Part shown: positions 23,401-35,400 of the stretch, piece by piece | How the letters are laid out: each line of letters begins with the position of its first letter | How positions within the stretch are numbered: the first letter of the stretch is position 1 | NCBI GenBank assembly: GCA_932294295.1 | Contig: OW028585.1 | Location: forward strand, 25,028,813 to 25,092,812 | DNA: 64,000 nucleotides | Direction of reading: 5' to 3' | Source: Alitta virens | Taxonomy: Eukaryota; Annelida; Polychaeta; Phyllodocida; Nereididae | Notes under the pieces: model-generated | Database searches by the model: none | Told to the model about the DNA's origin: nothing | The model's input: only the letters and a program-made list of their open reading frames with translations | Position numbers and translations under genes: made by a program

Positions 23401-26400
23401 ATGAATAAGACCCAAGTGTATATGTGGTATATTTTTATATTCCCTCACTTGTGGACAGATTGGCTTCAGAATTCACTCTTGGCTAACACCACTCGTGAAT
23501 CCTGGCCAATCTGTCCACTCGTGGGGAATATAAAAAAATACCACATAACCATTGGGTCTTATTATAGAAATTAGCGATGGTCTTTCGCAATTATCACACA
23601 AATGATCGTTATTAAATACTTTAGATCATTTCATTACTGCACCAGCTTACGTTTTAACATTGTTTAGCTGCATGTAAATAGTTACACAGTTTGCACAAGG
23701 CTAAGTGAGGCATTATCATTAATTTACTTACTGCTTGGTCCTGGCACAGGTAATGGAGGTCTGGGTGCAGGGGTGGGTCTGGGTGGGACAGGAGTTGGCT
23801 GTTGGCATGCCACGGTGAGCAGAGGTCGAATGATTGATGACAACCTATTGAAATTGTCTACGCGAACAACATTGGCAGGGTTACCGGCCAGCTGGTTTAG
23901 AAGATTTTGATCGATGGAATCAGTGATACCTTTAAACATAAAACAAGAACCATATGAACAACATTGGCAGGGTTACCAGCCAGCTGGTTTAGAAGATTTT
24001 GATTGATGGAATCAGTGATACCTTTAAACATAAAACAAGAACCATTTTATGACAGGATGTTGTTATATTATTGCTTGTGTATTTATGCGAGCCACGGGCA
24101 CCTACCAACTGCAATGGTTTGAATCTGTTTCCGCCTGAATTCTTGGATGACCACAAGCTCCTCTCCTTCCCTAACTGTAGGTTTTCCATCAGTTACGATG
24201 ATAAGAATGCGAGTGACTCCCTGTCGCATACCAGCATTAAAAATATCTAGTGCCCTTTCCAAACCAGCCGCTGTGTTTGTGAACCCACCAATATATTGCA
24301 TGCTGTCGATGATTAACAGGAAATTCTGAAGGTTACTGCAAATAAAAATTACCCACTTTATATTCACTCCAGTAACTTGTCCAATGTCATGTTTTATGCT
24401 GCATTTACAATAGCTTGTCAAAAGACAAAAATACATCAGTAACTTAAACATCAAATAATCATGGAAAATACGGAAGTGTAATAGGAGAATGCCGCAGCCT
24501 TAAATTGCACCTGAAACCTCTCACTTGCAAGCAAGAGGGTTGACCAATAAACAAGAGTCACTCCGTTGTGCACGGATAACACCCTGCAACTATGCAGCTT
24601 CCTCTAGGGAACCATTTAAGTCTCGGATATAAAAAGTGCCCTACCCAGGAATCGAAACTCGGAGCTTGCACACTGCATACATGCAAGAGCATTGACTATT
24701 ACCCCAAAGAGTCACTCCATGGTGAAGGGATAACACCCTGCTAACACCATTACAAATGTCTGGTTTACTGACCTGAAATCTCCAAACATATTGATAATGT
24801 CCCCATTATCTGAGAATCGGCTCATGCCAATGCGAGTGGTAGCTGATGTGCCTACAATTTCGGTCGCCAGTCTCCTCAAGAACTGGAGCATCAAATCCCA
24901 ATTGCCCTCACCTTGCATCTTGATGCTGCCAGATGCATCCACAGCAAAGACAACATCTATATCACCACATTCTGGAAAGAATAATATATATAAATTTAAT
25001 TAGCACATTTTATGCCAGGCTTTCAGAAGTGTTAGCATAACAGCAACAGGTTAAGTCATCAAAATATAGATTATAGTGTACTTACGAATTGTTGGTGGGG
25101 CAGGAGTCTGGCATGTGACTTGCAGCAAAGGACCAAGAATTTGTGTAAGAGTTCCAAAATTTTCAGCTTGAACCACATTGGCAGGATCTCCAGCCAACGT
25201 AACTAGAGAGTCACGATCAATGGAATTGGTGATACCTGCAAAAATAGAAGCATATCATGATCTGCTGGCCAACAGACAATTGCGAAAGGTAAGCGGGTAA
25301 GTAATTAGTTCAGTGGCAACCGCCATTGTACTACTCACCCACGGCAAGGACACGAATATTGTTCTGACGAATGTTTTCAGCGACTGGAATCTCCTCCCCA
25401 CGTTTCACCGTAGGCTTGCCATCAGTCACTACAATCAAGATACGGGTGGCCCCTTGTCGTACGTTTGCATTGAAAATATCCTGGGCCCGTCTCAAACCAT
25501 CTGCTGTATTGGTATATCCACCAATATATGTCATGTTTTTGATAATACCAATGAAAGTTTGCAGATCCCTGGAATGATTTAACATTTGGTATACATTCTC
25601 AGAGGCTCAACTAGATGTCTTAGGGCCCGTAGAACTTGGGTTTGGGGGGGCCCCTATGAGTTCTCCAAACATACCTGTTAGAATTAATTAAATAATTTTT
25701 TTATGACCTAGGACCCTACCCTTGGGATAATTGGAACCATATGATAAAGCATATTTAAAATTTTTTAAGTGGCCAAAATTTACTCAGTCAACACCGATAA
25801 TTGACAGAAATGGTTTTTCTTTGTACATGCACAAACAAAAATGATAAATTATTTAGCTCTCCCTAACACCAAAATTTTTAACACATCCTCCCCAATCCCA
25901 AAAACTGTCACACATACGGTCTGGGAAAGAGCAAAATCTAGGCCCTTCAGGAACATTGAAAAAAGTATTGGCAGAATGATTTAATTATTTTCTGGACAAT
26001 TTTATCATTCGTTGCGAGAAGAGAAAACTAAAGGCAGAAGACAGTGCGTTTCCACCATATTGAACCTGTCAGGCAAATGTGTCCATGTTTTCAATTTGAG
26101 TTGGTGCACCCCATGTTTGAAGAGTTCACTACAGCATCAAAATTGATTATTAAAATTAATCCTTTCCAAGTGCCATATGAAGTAGTCTACATAACATCTT
26201 TAATTCTTAATGCGCAAGCTGATAGATATATTTCCGTATTCACAAAGTGGTCAGTTAAGCCACGCCCTAGCCACCGATATTTTCTGTATGACTAAAATGA
26301 CGTCGCGACACATGCGGGCAATCCGTGGCAGAATCTCTCAGGCGAGTCCCATGACGATCCCAACCTTACTAACTGCAGTGTTGCCAATTAAATTGCTCTT

Positions 26401-29400
26401 CTGCTGTAATTATTTTGTGTACGACAATTAGGAGCCGAGAAAAAATTATTGATTACATCGGTTTTAGACAGCGATTTTAACTGTGGATCCAACACAGCTC
26501 GTAAATGATACAGACGACTGACAAAGCATTTCTGTCTATTGTTTATGTGTTTTGGGAGAGACAGAACATAAAATAGTTGATATTTTGAGAATAAAATGTA
26601 TTCCATTCCGTTGTCATATTTCACGAAGCTGAAGGCTGAGTGAAATATGACAACGGAGTGGAATAAATTCCTGTTTTCTCAAAATAAACATGTGACAACT
26701 TATAAACTCACCGATATTCCCCTAACCGGCTGATGATATCACCATTGTCTGAAAATCGACTCATTCCAATGTAAGCGCTTGGAGACTGTCGTATAATTTG
26801 TGTTGCAAGCTGTTCCAAGAACTCAAGCACCAGTTGCCAGTTGCCAGCTCCTTGATCTCGAATGCTTCCAGAGGCATCAACAGCAAACACAACATCTAAG
26901 TCACCACAGCCTAAACAGTGAAAAGATTAACTTTCATATGCACTCAAATATGCATTACGCATTGGCTAAACATTTAAACAAAATAAAATTTTGTAATATT
27001 GGTGGATTTACTAGTTAAGATATATAGATTCACAGCAATAGCATATCACTGATTATGGTTTTACCAAGCTTCAGGCCATACACCAGTCATGCCCAATAAA
27101 AGCAGCAAAACAATTAACCAAAGTCATTAATGCTAAATGACAAAGCTTTTTTTGTAGAATCATATGAGATGATCAAAGCATCAAACCAACAATAATTATT
27201 GTAATAGCAAAAATTAGCAAATGCTGTATGATGTGTACATTGATGTGTGTTCTGCGATATAATAGCAAAAACATTTCAAATCACCAAAGCAAAAAGCAAC
27301 ATTAAAAAAAAAAGAAGTGCAACAACTTATAAAAGAAACCGTAAATTACGAATGTACGTTAATTGTTTTTATCTGAAATCAGAAACAGTAAACAAATAAA
27401 CATATTACTCTATAGTAAAAAAAAATGTCATATTCGATTTTCAGTTTTTTATAGGTCCCATGAATATTTTATTGTGAGGTTTATCCACCAAATCTAAAAA
27501 AAGTATGAACATAGATGATTGATTATGATTTATTGTAATATACACGTATCTAATATATGGTTATTTAAATCTGATTCACTGTTTAAGTTTGTATATGAGG
27601 TGTGTCTGACTAAACTAACTTAGTTTGAATAAACTATCAAATATACCAGATGCACATGGACAAGCAATTAATCCCAATATACCTTTCTCTAAATGATATT
27701 AGGTCATTTGCTGTATGTCTCACATTTAATGTCTCACACATTTATAGTGAGGATAAATCTTTGATGTTTATTGTAACTGGGCCAAATCTCGTGCATTAAC
27801 TACTCCGTAAGTTGGCAACTCTGGAACTGACTTAAATTTTACATCAACATATGCATGGGACATTTTGGGAAGAGTATGTAAACATTATACATATATCAAA
27901 CGTACTTGGAATGGGAGGAAGCGGTGCAAATGTTGGAACAGGCGGTAGTCTGGTAGGAGGAAGTGGTGCTCTTGTAGGAGGAGGTGGAAGTCTTGGTGTA
28001 TTGACAGCTGAACAAGCAGTTAGAACTATTCTATCCAACTCTGTAGCAAGGGCTTGGAAATCGTCTGCTAAGACAATCAAGTTAGGTGAACTCGCGATTT
28101 GATTTAATTCGTTGATGTCCACTCTATTTGTAACTCCAACAGAGATTACAGTTGCAACGTCTTTCAGAAGCTGAGCTTCTGTAGGCAACCTATTTTCATT
28201 CAGGTTGGTTTCACCATCTGTGAGGACTATAACCAAATTTGGAATGCCTGCCCTTTCTCCAGGAGGTCTTAGAATAACTTCTCGTGCAGTTTTTAATCCA
28301 TCGGGAGTATTGGTGAATGATCCGAAGTAATACAGTCTGTCTATAGCAGCTTCAAGAGACTGGATATCTGAATAAGTATCCAAAAGGAAAAATCCTACTG
28401 AAGGAGCAGGTACATCACTGTCCTGAAGTGTTCTGACAGCTTTTTCACTGTAAATGGTAAGGCCAACCCTGGTTTGGCTTGGTCCGATGGTGAATCTTCT
28501 CGTCACATCCATGATGAATGCCTTGACTCTGCTCCAGCCTTGAGGGTCTTTTTCTTGGATGGATCCTGATGCATCCACCACAAATACCAGGTCAACTATG
28601 GTTACACAAGCTGCCAAAAAATGAAAGGAAAACTTTTCATAATTTCAATGAAAACCAAGCTCACATATAGAGTCTGACCTGGCAACAACACTGTTTTTTT
28701 AAGGATGTAAAATAACTAGGTTTCATTATACGGTGTATTGTGTAAATGATAGGCTGAACACATATTCCTGGAAAATTATGTCATTATTTATAATTGAACT
28801 TTCTCCGCTGCTATGAAGCGTGATTATCCAAAATAGGACAGACTGCAACTCAAACAACTATTTAATTATGCTAAATTTAATGTTATTAAAGAATTTGAAT
28901 TTAATTAATCACAAATTGGTTAACTAACTCAGGTGCATAATGTTGCCTTACCTGGTGGTGGAGGTGCTCTAGTAACAGAAGGCAGAAAAGGTGGTGGTCT
29001 ACGTGTTGTCACAGCTGTGCATACAGTTGTCACAATTCTATCTAACTCTGTTGTCAGTGCTCTGAAATCATCTGCAAGCACGACCAAATTTGGCGATGTT
29101 GCTATCTCACGTAATTCACTGATGTCAACTTGGTCTGTCACTCCTACAGATATAACAGTCGCTCTGTCTTTCAGGAATTGAGCCTCACTTGGAAGTTGTT
29201 GTTCATTCAAGTTTGATTTGCCATCAGTGATTACCATAACCAGATTGGGAACATTATTACGATCTCCTGAAGGTTGAAGAATTGATTCTCTTGCGACTTT
29301 TAATCCATCCTGAGTATTGGTAAAAGATCCAAAATAATACAAGCGGTCAATCGCAGCTTCCAGAGAACTTAAGTCTTGATAAGTATCCAGGAAGAAGAAT

Positions 29401-32400
29401 CCCACAGACCCTGCAGGAACATCTGGATCCTGAGGTTGTCTCACAGCCTTCTCGCTGTAGATTGTGAGACCAACTCTACTCTGGCTTGGTCCTATGGTAA
29501 ACCTCCTGACAACATCCTTGATGAAATTTTTGATCCTGCTCCATCCCTGAGGGTCAGCTTCCTGGATTGACCCAGATGCATCAACCACAAATACAAGATC
29601 CAATGTGGCCACACAGGCTGAAAAAAAGTTTAACTTGGCTTTAGTCAAAACTCTAAGAAGCAGTAAAGTAGTTGACCATTTCTACTGTTCTTGGGAAGGC
29701 TATGATTAATGATAAGGTTATCGCCCAAATTTGTGCAATCAGTGGAAGTTCAAACTTTGTTTAGCATTCAAAGAAGTAAGCGTTGAATCTTGATAATATA
29801 TATTTGGTAATTTTCTTTTTATGAATGACATATTAAGCTCAACACATTTTTTTTGTAAAATTAATGTTGACTGAGTTTATCTTGCTAAAAATATTAAAAC
29901 AGAAAACCCAAAGCATTTTTCTTGAAGAGGCTATTTCAAAGTTCAAATCTAAAGTTCAAAAATAGTTTTCTATTGTCAAATTGAGCCCACATATTTAGCC
30001 ATCTTTTCGGAAGACTACAATGATCTGTAAGTTTTTGCATGATATGCTATTATCTAATATTCCTGGTAGTGTACAACTTAGACAGTTCCTGTTCTGGGAC
30101 TGGCAAAATCCAATCTCCATTGTGGAAATGTGGAAATACAGTTTGTTTTGAAAGTTAAACCTGATTATTATTATATCTGCCATGTATAACGCACGACATG
30201 TGAAGGTTGACTGGAAGGCTTCAAACATTTCTGAGTGATTTTAAGAGACTATAACATCCTTTATCATGTTGAAACTAAAACTCGAATAATAAAATAAAAC
30301 CATTTGTTGATTTACTTAAGCCTAACTCAATGTGACAAAGTATTGTGTAATGTGTCTATAAATGCTCTCCCTTACCTGGTCCTGGTGGCTGAGGTGCTCT
30401 GGTAACTGAAGGCAGTGGTCTTGGTGTTGTCACAGCTGTGCATACAGTTGTCACAATTCTATCTAACTCTGTTGTCAGTGCTCTGAAATCATCTGCAAGC
30501 ACGACCAAATTTGGCGATGTTGCTATCTCACGTAATTCACTGATGTCCACTTGGTCTGTCACTCCTACAGATATAACAGTCGCTCTGTCTTTCAGGAATT
30601 GAGCCTCACTTGGAAGTTGTTGTTCATTCAAGTTTGATTTGCCATCAGTGATTACCATAACCAGATTGGGAACATTATTACGATCTCCAGAAGGTTGAAG
30701 AATTGATTCTCTTGCGACTTTTAATCCATCCTGAGTATTGGTAAAAGATCCAAAATAATACAAGCGGTCAATTGCAGCTTCCAGAGAACTTAAGTCTTGA
30801 TAAGTATCCAGGAAGAAGAATCCCACAGACCCTGCAGGAACATCTGGGTCCTGAGGTTGTCTCACAGCCTTCTCGCTGTAGATTGTGAGACCAACTCTAC
30901 TCTGGCTTGGTCCTATGGTAAACCTCCTGACAACATCCTTGATGAAATTTTTGATCCTGCTCCATCCCTGAGGGTCAGCTTCCTGGATTGACCCAGATGC
31001 ATCAACCACAAATACAAGATCCAATGTGGCCACACAGGCTGAAAAAAAGTTTAACTTGGCTTTAGTCAAAACTCTAAGAAGCAGTAAAGTAGCTGACCAT
31101 TTCTACTGTTCTTGCGAAGGCTATGATTAATGATAAGGTTATCGCCCAAATTTGTGCAATCAGTGGAAGTTCAAACTTTGTTTAGCATTCAAAGAAGTAA
31201 GCGTTGAATCTTGATAATATATATTTGGTAATTTTCTTTTTATGAATGACATATTAAGCTCAACACATTTTTTTTGTAAAATTAATGTTGACTGAGTTTA
31301 TCTTGCTAAAAATATTAAAACAGAAAACCCAAAGCATTTTTCTTGAAGAGGCTATTTCAAAGTTCAAATCTAAAGTTCAAAAATAGTTTTCTATTGTCAA
31401 ATTGAGCCCACATATTTAGCCATCTTTTCGGAAGACTACAATGATCTGTAAGTTTTTGCATGATATGCTATTATCTAATATTCCTGGTAGTGTACAACTT
31501 AGACAGTTCCTGTTCTGGGACTGGCAAAATCCAATCTCCATTGTGGAAATGTGGAAATACAGTTTGTTTTGAAAGTTAAACCTGATTATTATTATATCTG
31601 CCATGTATAACGCACGACATGTGAAGGTTGACTGGAAGGCTTCAAACATTTCTGAGTGATTTTAAGAGACTATAACATCCTTTATCATGTTGAAACTAAA
31701 ACTTGAATAATAAAAAAAAACCATTTGTTGATTTACTTAAGCCTAACTCAATGTGACAAAGTATTGTGTAATGTGTCTATAAATGCTCTCCCTTACCTGG
31801 TCCTGGTGGCTGAGGTGCTCTGGTAACTGAAGGCAGTGGTCTTGGTGTTGTCACAGCTGTGCATACAGTTGTCACAATTCTATCTAACTCTGTTGTCAGT
31901 GCTCTGAAATCATCTGCAAGCACGACCAAATTTGGCGATGTTGCTATCTGACGTAATTCATTGATATCCACTTGGTCTGTCACTCCTACAGATATAACAG
32001 TCGCTCTGTCTTTCAGGAATTGAGCCTCACTTGGAATTTGTTGTTCATTCAAGTTTGATTTGCCATCAGTAATTACCATAACCAGATTGGGAACATTATT
32101 ACGATCTCCAGATGGTTGAAGAATTGACTCTCTTGCTACTTTTAATCCATCCTGAGTATTGGTAAAAGATCCAAAATAATACAAGCGGTCAATTGCAGCT
32201 TCCAGAGAACTTAAGTCTTGATAAGTATCCAGGAAGAAGAATCCCACAGATCCTGCAGGAACATCTGGGTCCTGAGGTAGTCTCACAGCCTTCTCGCTGT
32301 AGATTGTGAGACCAACTCTACTCTGGCTTGGTCCTATGGTAAACCTCCTGACAACATCCTTGATGAAATTTTTGATCCTGCTCCATCCCTGAGGGTCAGC

Positions 32401-35400
32401 TTCCTGGATTGACCCAGATGCATCAACCACAAATACAAGATCCAATGTGGCCACACAGGCTGAAAAAAAGTTTAACTTGGCTTTAGTCAAAACTCTAAGA
32501 AGCAGTAAAGTAGTTGACCATTTCTACTGTTCTTGCGAAGGCTATGATTAATGATAAGGTTATCGCCCAAATTTGTGCAATCAGTGGAAGTTCAAACTTT
32601 GTTTAGCATTCAAAGAAGTAAGCGTTGAATCTTGATAATATATATTTGGTAATTTTTTTTTTATGAATGACATATTAAGCTTAACACATTCTTTTTGTAA
32701 AATTAATGTTGACTGAGTTTATCTTGCTAAAAATATTAAAACAGAAAACCCAAAGCATTTTTCTTGAAGAGGCTATTTTAAAGTTCAAATCTAAAGTTCA
32801 AAAATAGTTTTCTATTGTCAAATTGAGCCCACATATTTAGCCATCTTTTCGGAAGACTAAAATGATCTGTAAGTTTTTGCATGATATGCTATTATCTAAT
32901 ATTCCTGGTAGTGTACAACTTAGACAGTTCCCGTTCTGGGACTGGCAAAATCCAATCTCCATTGTGGAAATGTGGAAATACAGTTTGTTTTGAAAGTTAA
33001 ACCTGATTATTATTATATCTGCCATGTATAACGCACGACATGTGAAGGTTGACTAGAAGGCTTCAAACATTTCTGAGTGATTTTAAGAGACTATAACATC
33101 CTTTATCATGTTGAAACTAAAACTCGAATAATAAAATAAAACCATTTGTTGATTTACTTAAGCCTAACTCAATGTGACAATGTATTGTGTAATGTGTCTA
33201 TAAATGCTCTCCCTTACCTGGTCCTGGTGGCTGAGGTGCTCTGGTAACTGAAGGCAGTGGTCTTGGTGTTGTCACAGCTGTGCATACAGTTGTCACAATT
33301 CTATCTAACTCTGTTGTCAGTGCTCTGAAATCATCTGCAAGCACGACCAAATTTGGCGATGTTGCTATCTGACGTAATTCATTGATATCCACTTGGTCTG
33401 TCACTCCTACAGATATAACAGCCGCTCTGTCTTTCAGGAATTGAGCCTCACTTGGAATTTGTTGTTCATTCAAGTTTGATTTGCCATCAGTGATTACCAT
33501 AACCAGATTGGGAACATTATTACGATCTCCAGATGGTTGAAGAATTGATTCTCTTGCTACTTTTAATCCATCCTGAGTATTGGTAAAAGATCCAAAATAA
33601 TACAAGCGGTCAATTGCAGCTTCCAGAGAACTTAAGTCTTGATAAGTATCCAGGAAGAAGAATCCCACAGACCCAGCAGGAACATCTGGGTCCTGAGGTT
33701 GTCTCACAGCCTTCTCGCTGTAGATTGTGAGACCAACTCTACTCTGGCTTGGTCCTATGGTAAACCTCCTGACAACATCCTTGATGAAATTTTTGATCCT
33801 GCTCCATCCCTGAGGGTCAGCTTCCTGGATTGACCCAGATGCATCAACCACAAATACCAGGTCTACTATCGCAACACAGCCTTTTGCAAAAAGAAAAGCA
33901 TAAAAAAGATATGCATGCAAAGCTAAAGCACTCCAATCTTTCCATGCATTAGTGCATTTATATGTGCTGGTTAGTAAAGTACTAGCTGAATGTTAGAATG
34001 CCTTGAATTTGTTCTGTGTACCCGCACGCATAAAATTGCAATCATGGCATATGCAATATGCAAGAGTTTTAGACTTACCTTGGGTTGAAGGTGGACCTGG
34101 ACGAGGTGGAAATGGCACTGGTTGAGGACCAGGCCCTGGAAATGGCCCCGGTTGAGGACCAGGCCCTGGTGCTGGGGGTTGGGCAGTTTGGAAAACAGGA
34201 GGGGAAGGAGCTATGGTTGGTGGGACATTAGGGGCACGGGGTGTCAGAAATTGAGATGCACAAATTAAACTGTTCATGCTATTTAAAGGCCCAGGTGCTG
34301 TTAACCCATTGTAGTCAGATACTCTGACTAAAAAGTTTGGTTCAGATGTCAAATCTCTGAGGAGTCGCTCATCCACCCTGTTGCCAATAGCGAGTGCAAC
34401 AATCCTGGCATTGTAGTTCCTCTTCAAGATGTCAGCTGCAAATATGTCGTGTTAACAGTGTTGAAAGAGACAATGGTGCATACCACGATAATAGACGTGT
34501 TGTGCTTTAGTCAGTGACATGAAAAACCTAGCACTAGCAAAATATCGAAATATAAAGCTCATCTCATGGTGCTGATTTTGCAAACTTACCGAATCCAACT
34601 TCCTGGCCTTGTCTATTTGTGGATGGACCTTCAGAGACAATCACTATTACAGGACTGGCCCTTGTTTGACTCCTGACTAAAGCATTGGTTGCAACCTCCA
34701 AGCCTTCAGCCAGATTGCCTCCTGGCCCAATGTACCTTGCACGGTTGATTTGCTGACTTGTGTCAGAAGGTGACCTGTGAACCAATGAGAGAGCAAATGA
34801 AAACTCAATGAGTGATGTTGTTATTTGTCACCATCAACTTAATCCTCATAAAGTTTCATACCTTCTGCTAATTTCAAACTCAATCACAGCCTGGGTTCCA
34901 AAGGTGACCATGCCGTAGTTGAGAGATCCCAGGGATTGTGTGAGGTCCACCAAATACCTGAGGACCAGTTCCCATTGACCCCCATTATCGCTGCTGTCCG
35001 TGACGAAAACCACATCTAGGTTCTGTGAACATTCTGAAGTGGAATTGTCATTGCTAGATTTGCATCCATCAACAATACACTATGAAAAGTTGTTGGTTCC
35101 ATTTAATTAATTGCATGTGAAAATAACTAATGATTGGCTGAGACATTGTTGCAACATTTTCAAAAATAAAAGCTAGACAACTTCTGCTATACAATGCTAC
35201 ATGCCACTAAACCGAACTGTCTGGCTATAGCTAGCTACTCAAAGCCGGATCTAAAAGTACATGTTTATGATTTATTAGATAAATGTTTTACATTTTACCA
35301 AAGGTTAATATTTTTTCAGTGGTGGTAGGTGTCAGCCGACTATAAGCTAGGAGTAGACAGAAGCAGCTGGCTTTAGCCAGTTATAGCTACAACCAGGAAT

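Larger units (their letters stand above)
28960..33857. repeat. tandem segmental duplication, 1,421-bp unit (four exons, three introns)
   Basis: The upstream ends of exons 9, 8, 7 and 6 lie at 29617, 31038, 32459 and 33880, exactly 1,421 bp apart, and the three introns between them are each 758 bp with only scattered substitutions. Introns and exons are equally similar, so the duplication is recent. An apparent 77-codon frame in the introns (for example 29995-30228) is repeated only because the intron is repeated; I do not call it a gene. Confidence 0.9.

Noticed and set aside
29995..30228. 77-codon - strand frame conserved in three intron copies (also 31416-31649 and part of 32837-33025)
   Set aside because: Conservation follows from the recent 1,421-bp duplication. 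It has no domain, and its similarity does not exceed that of the surrounding intron.
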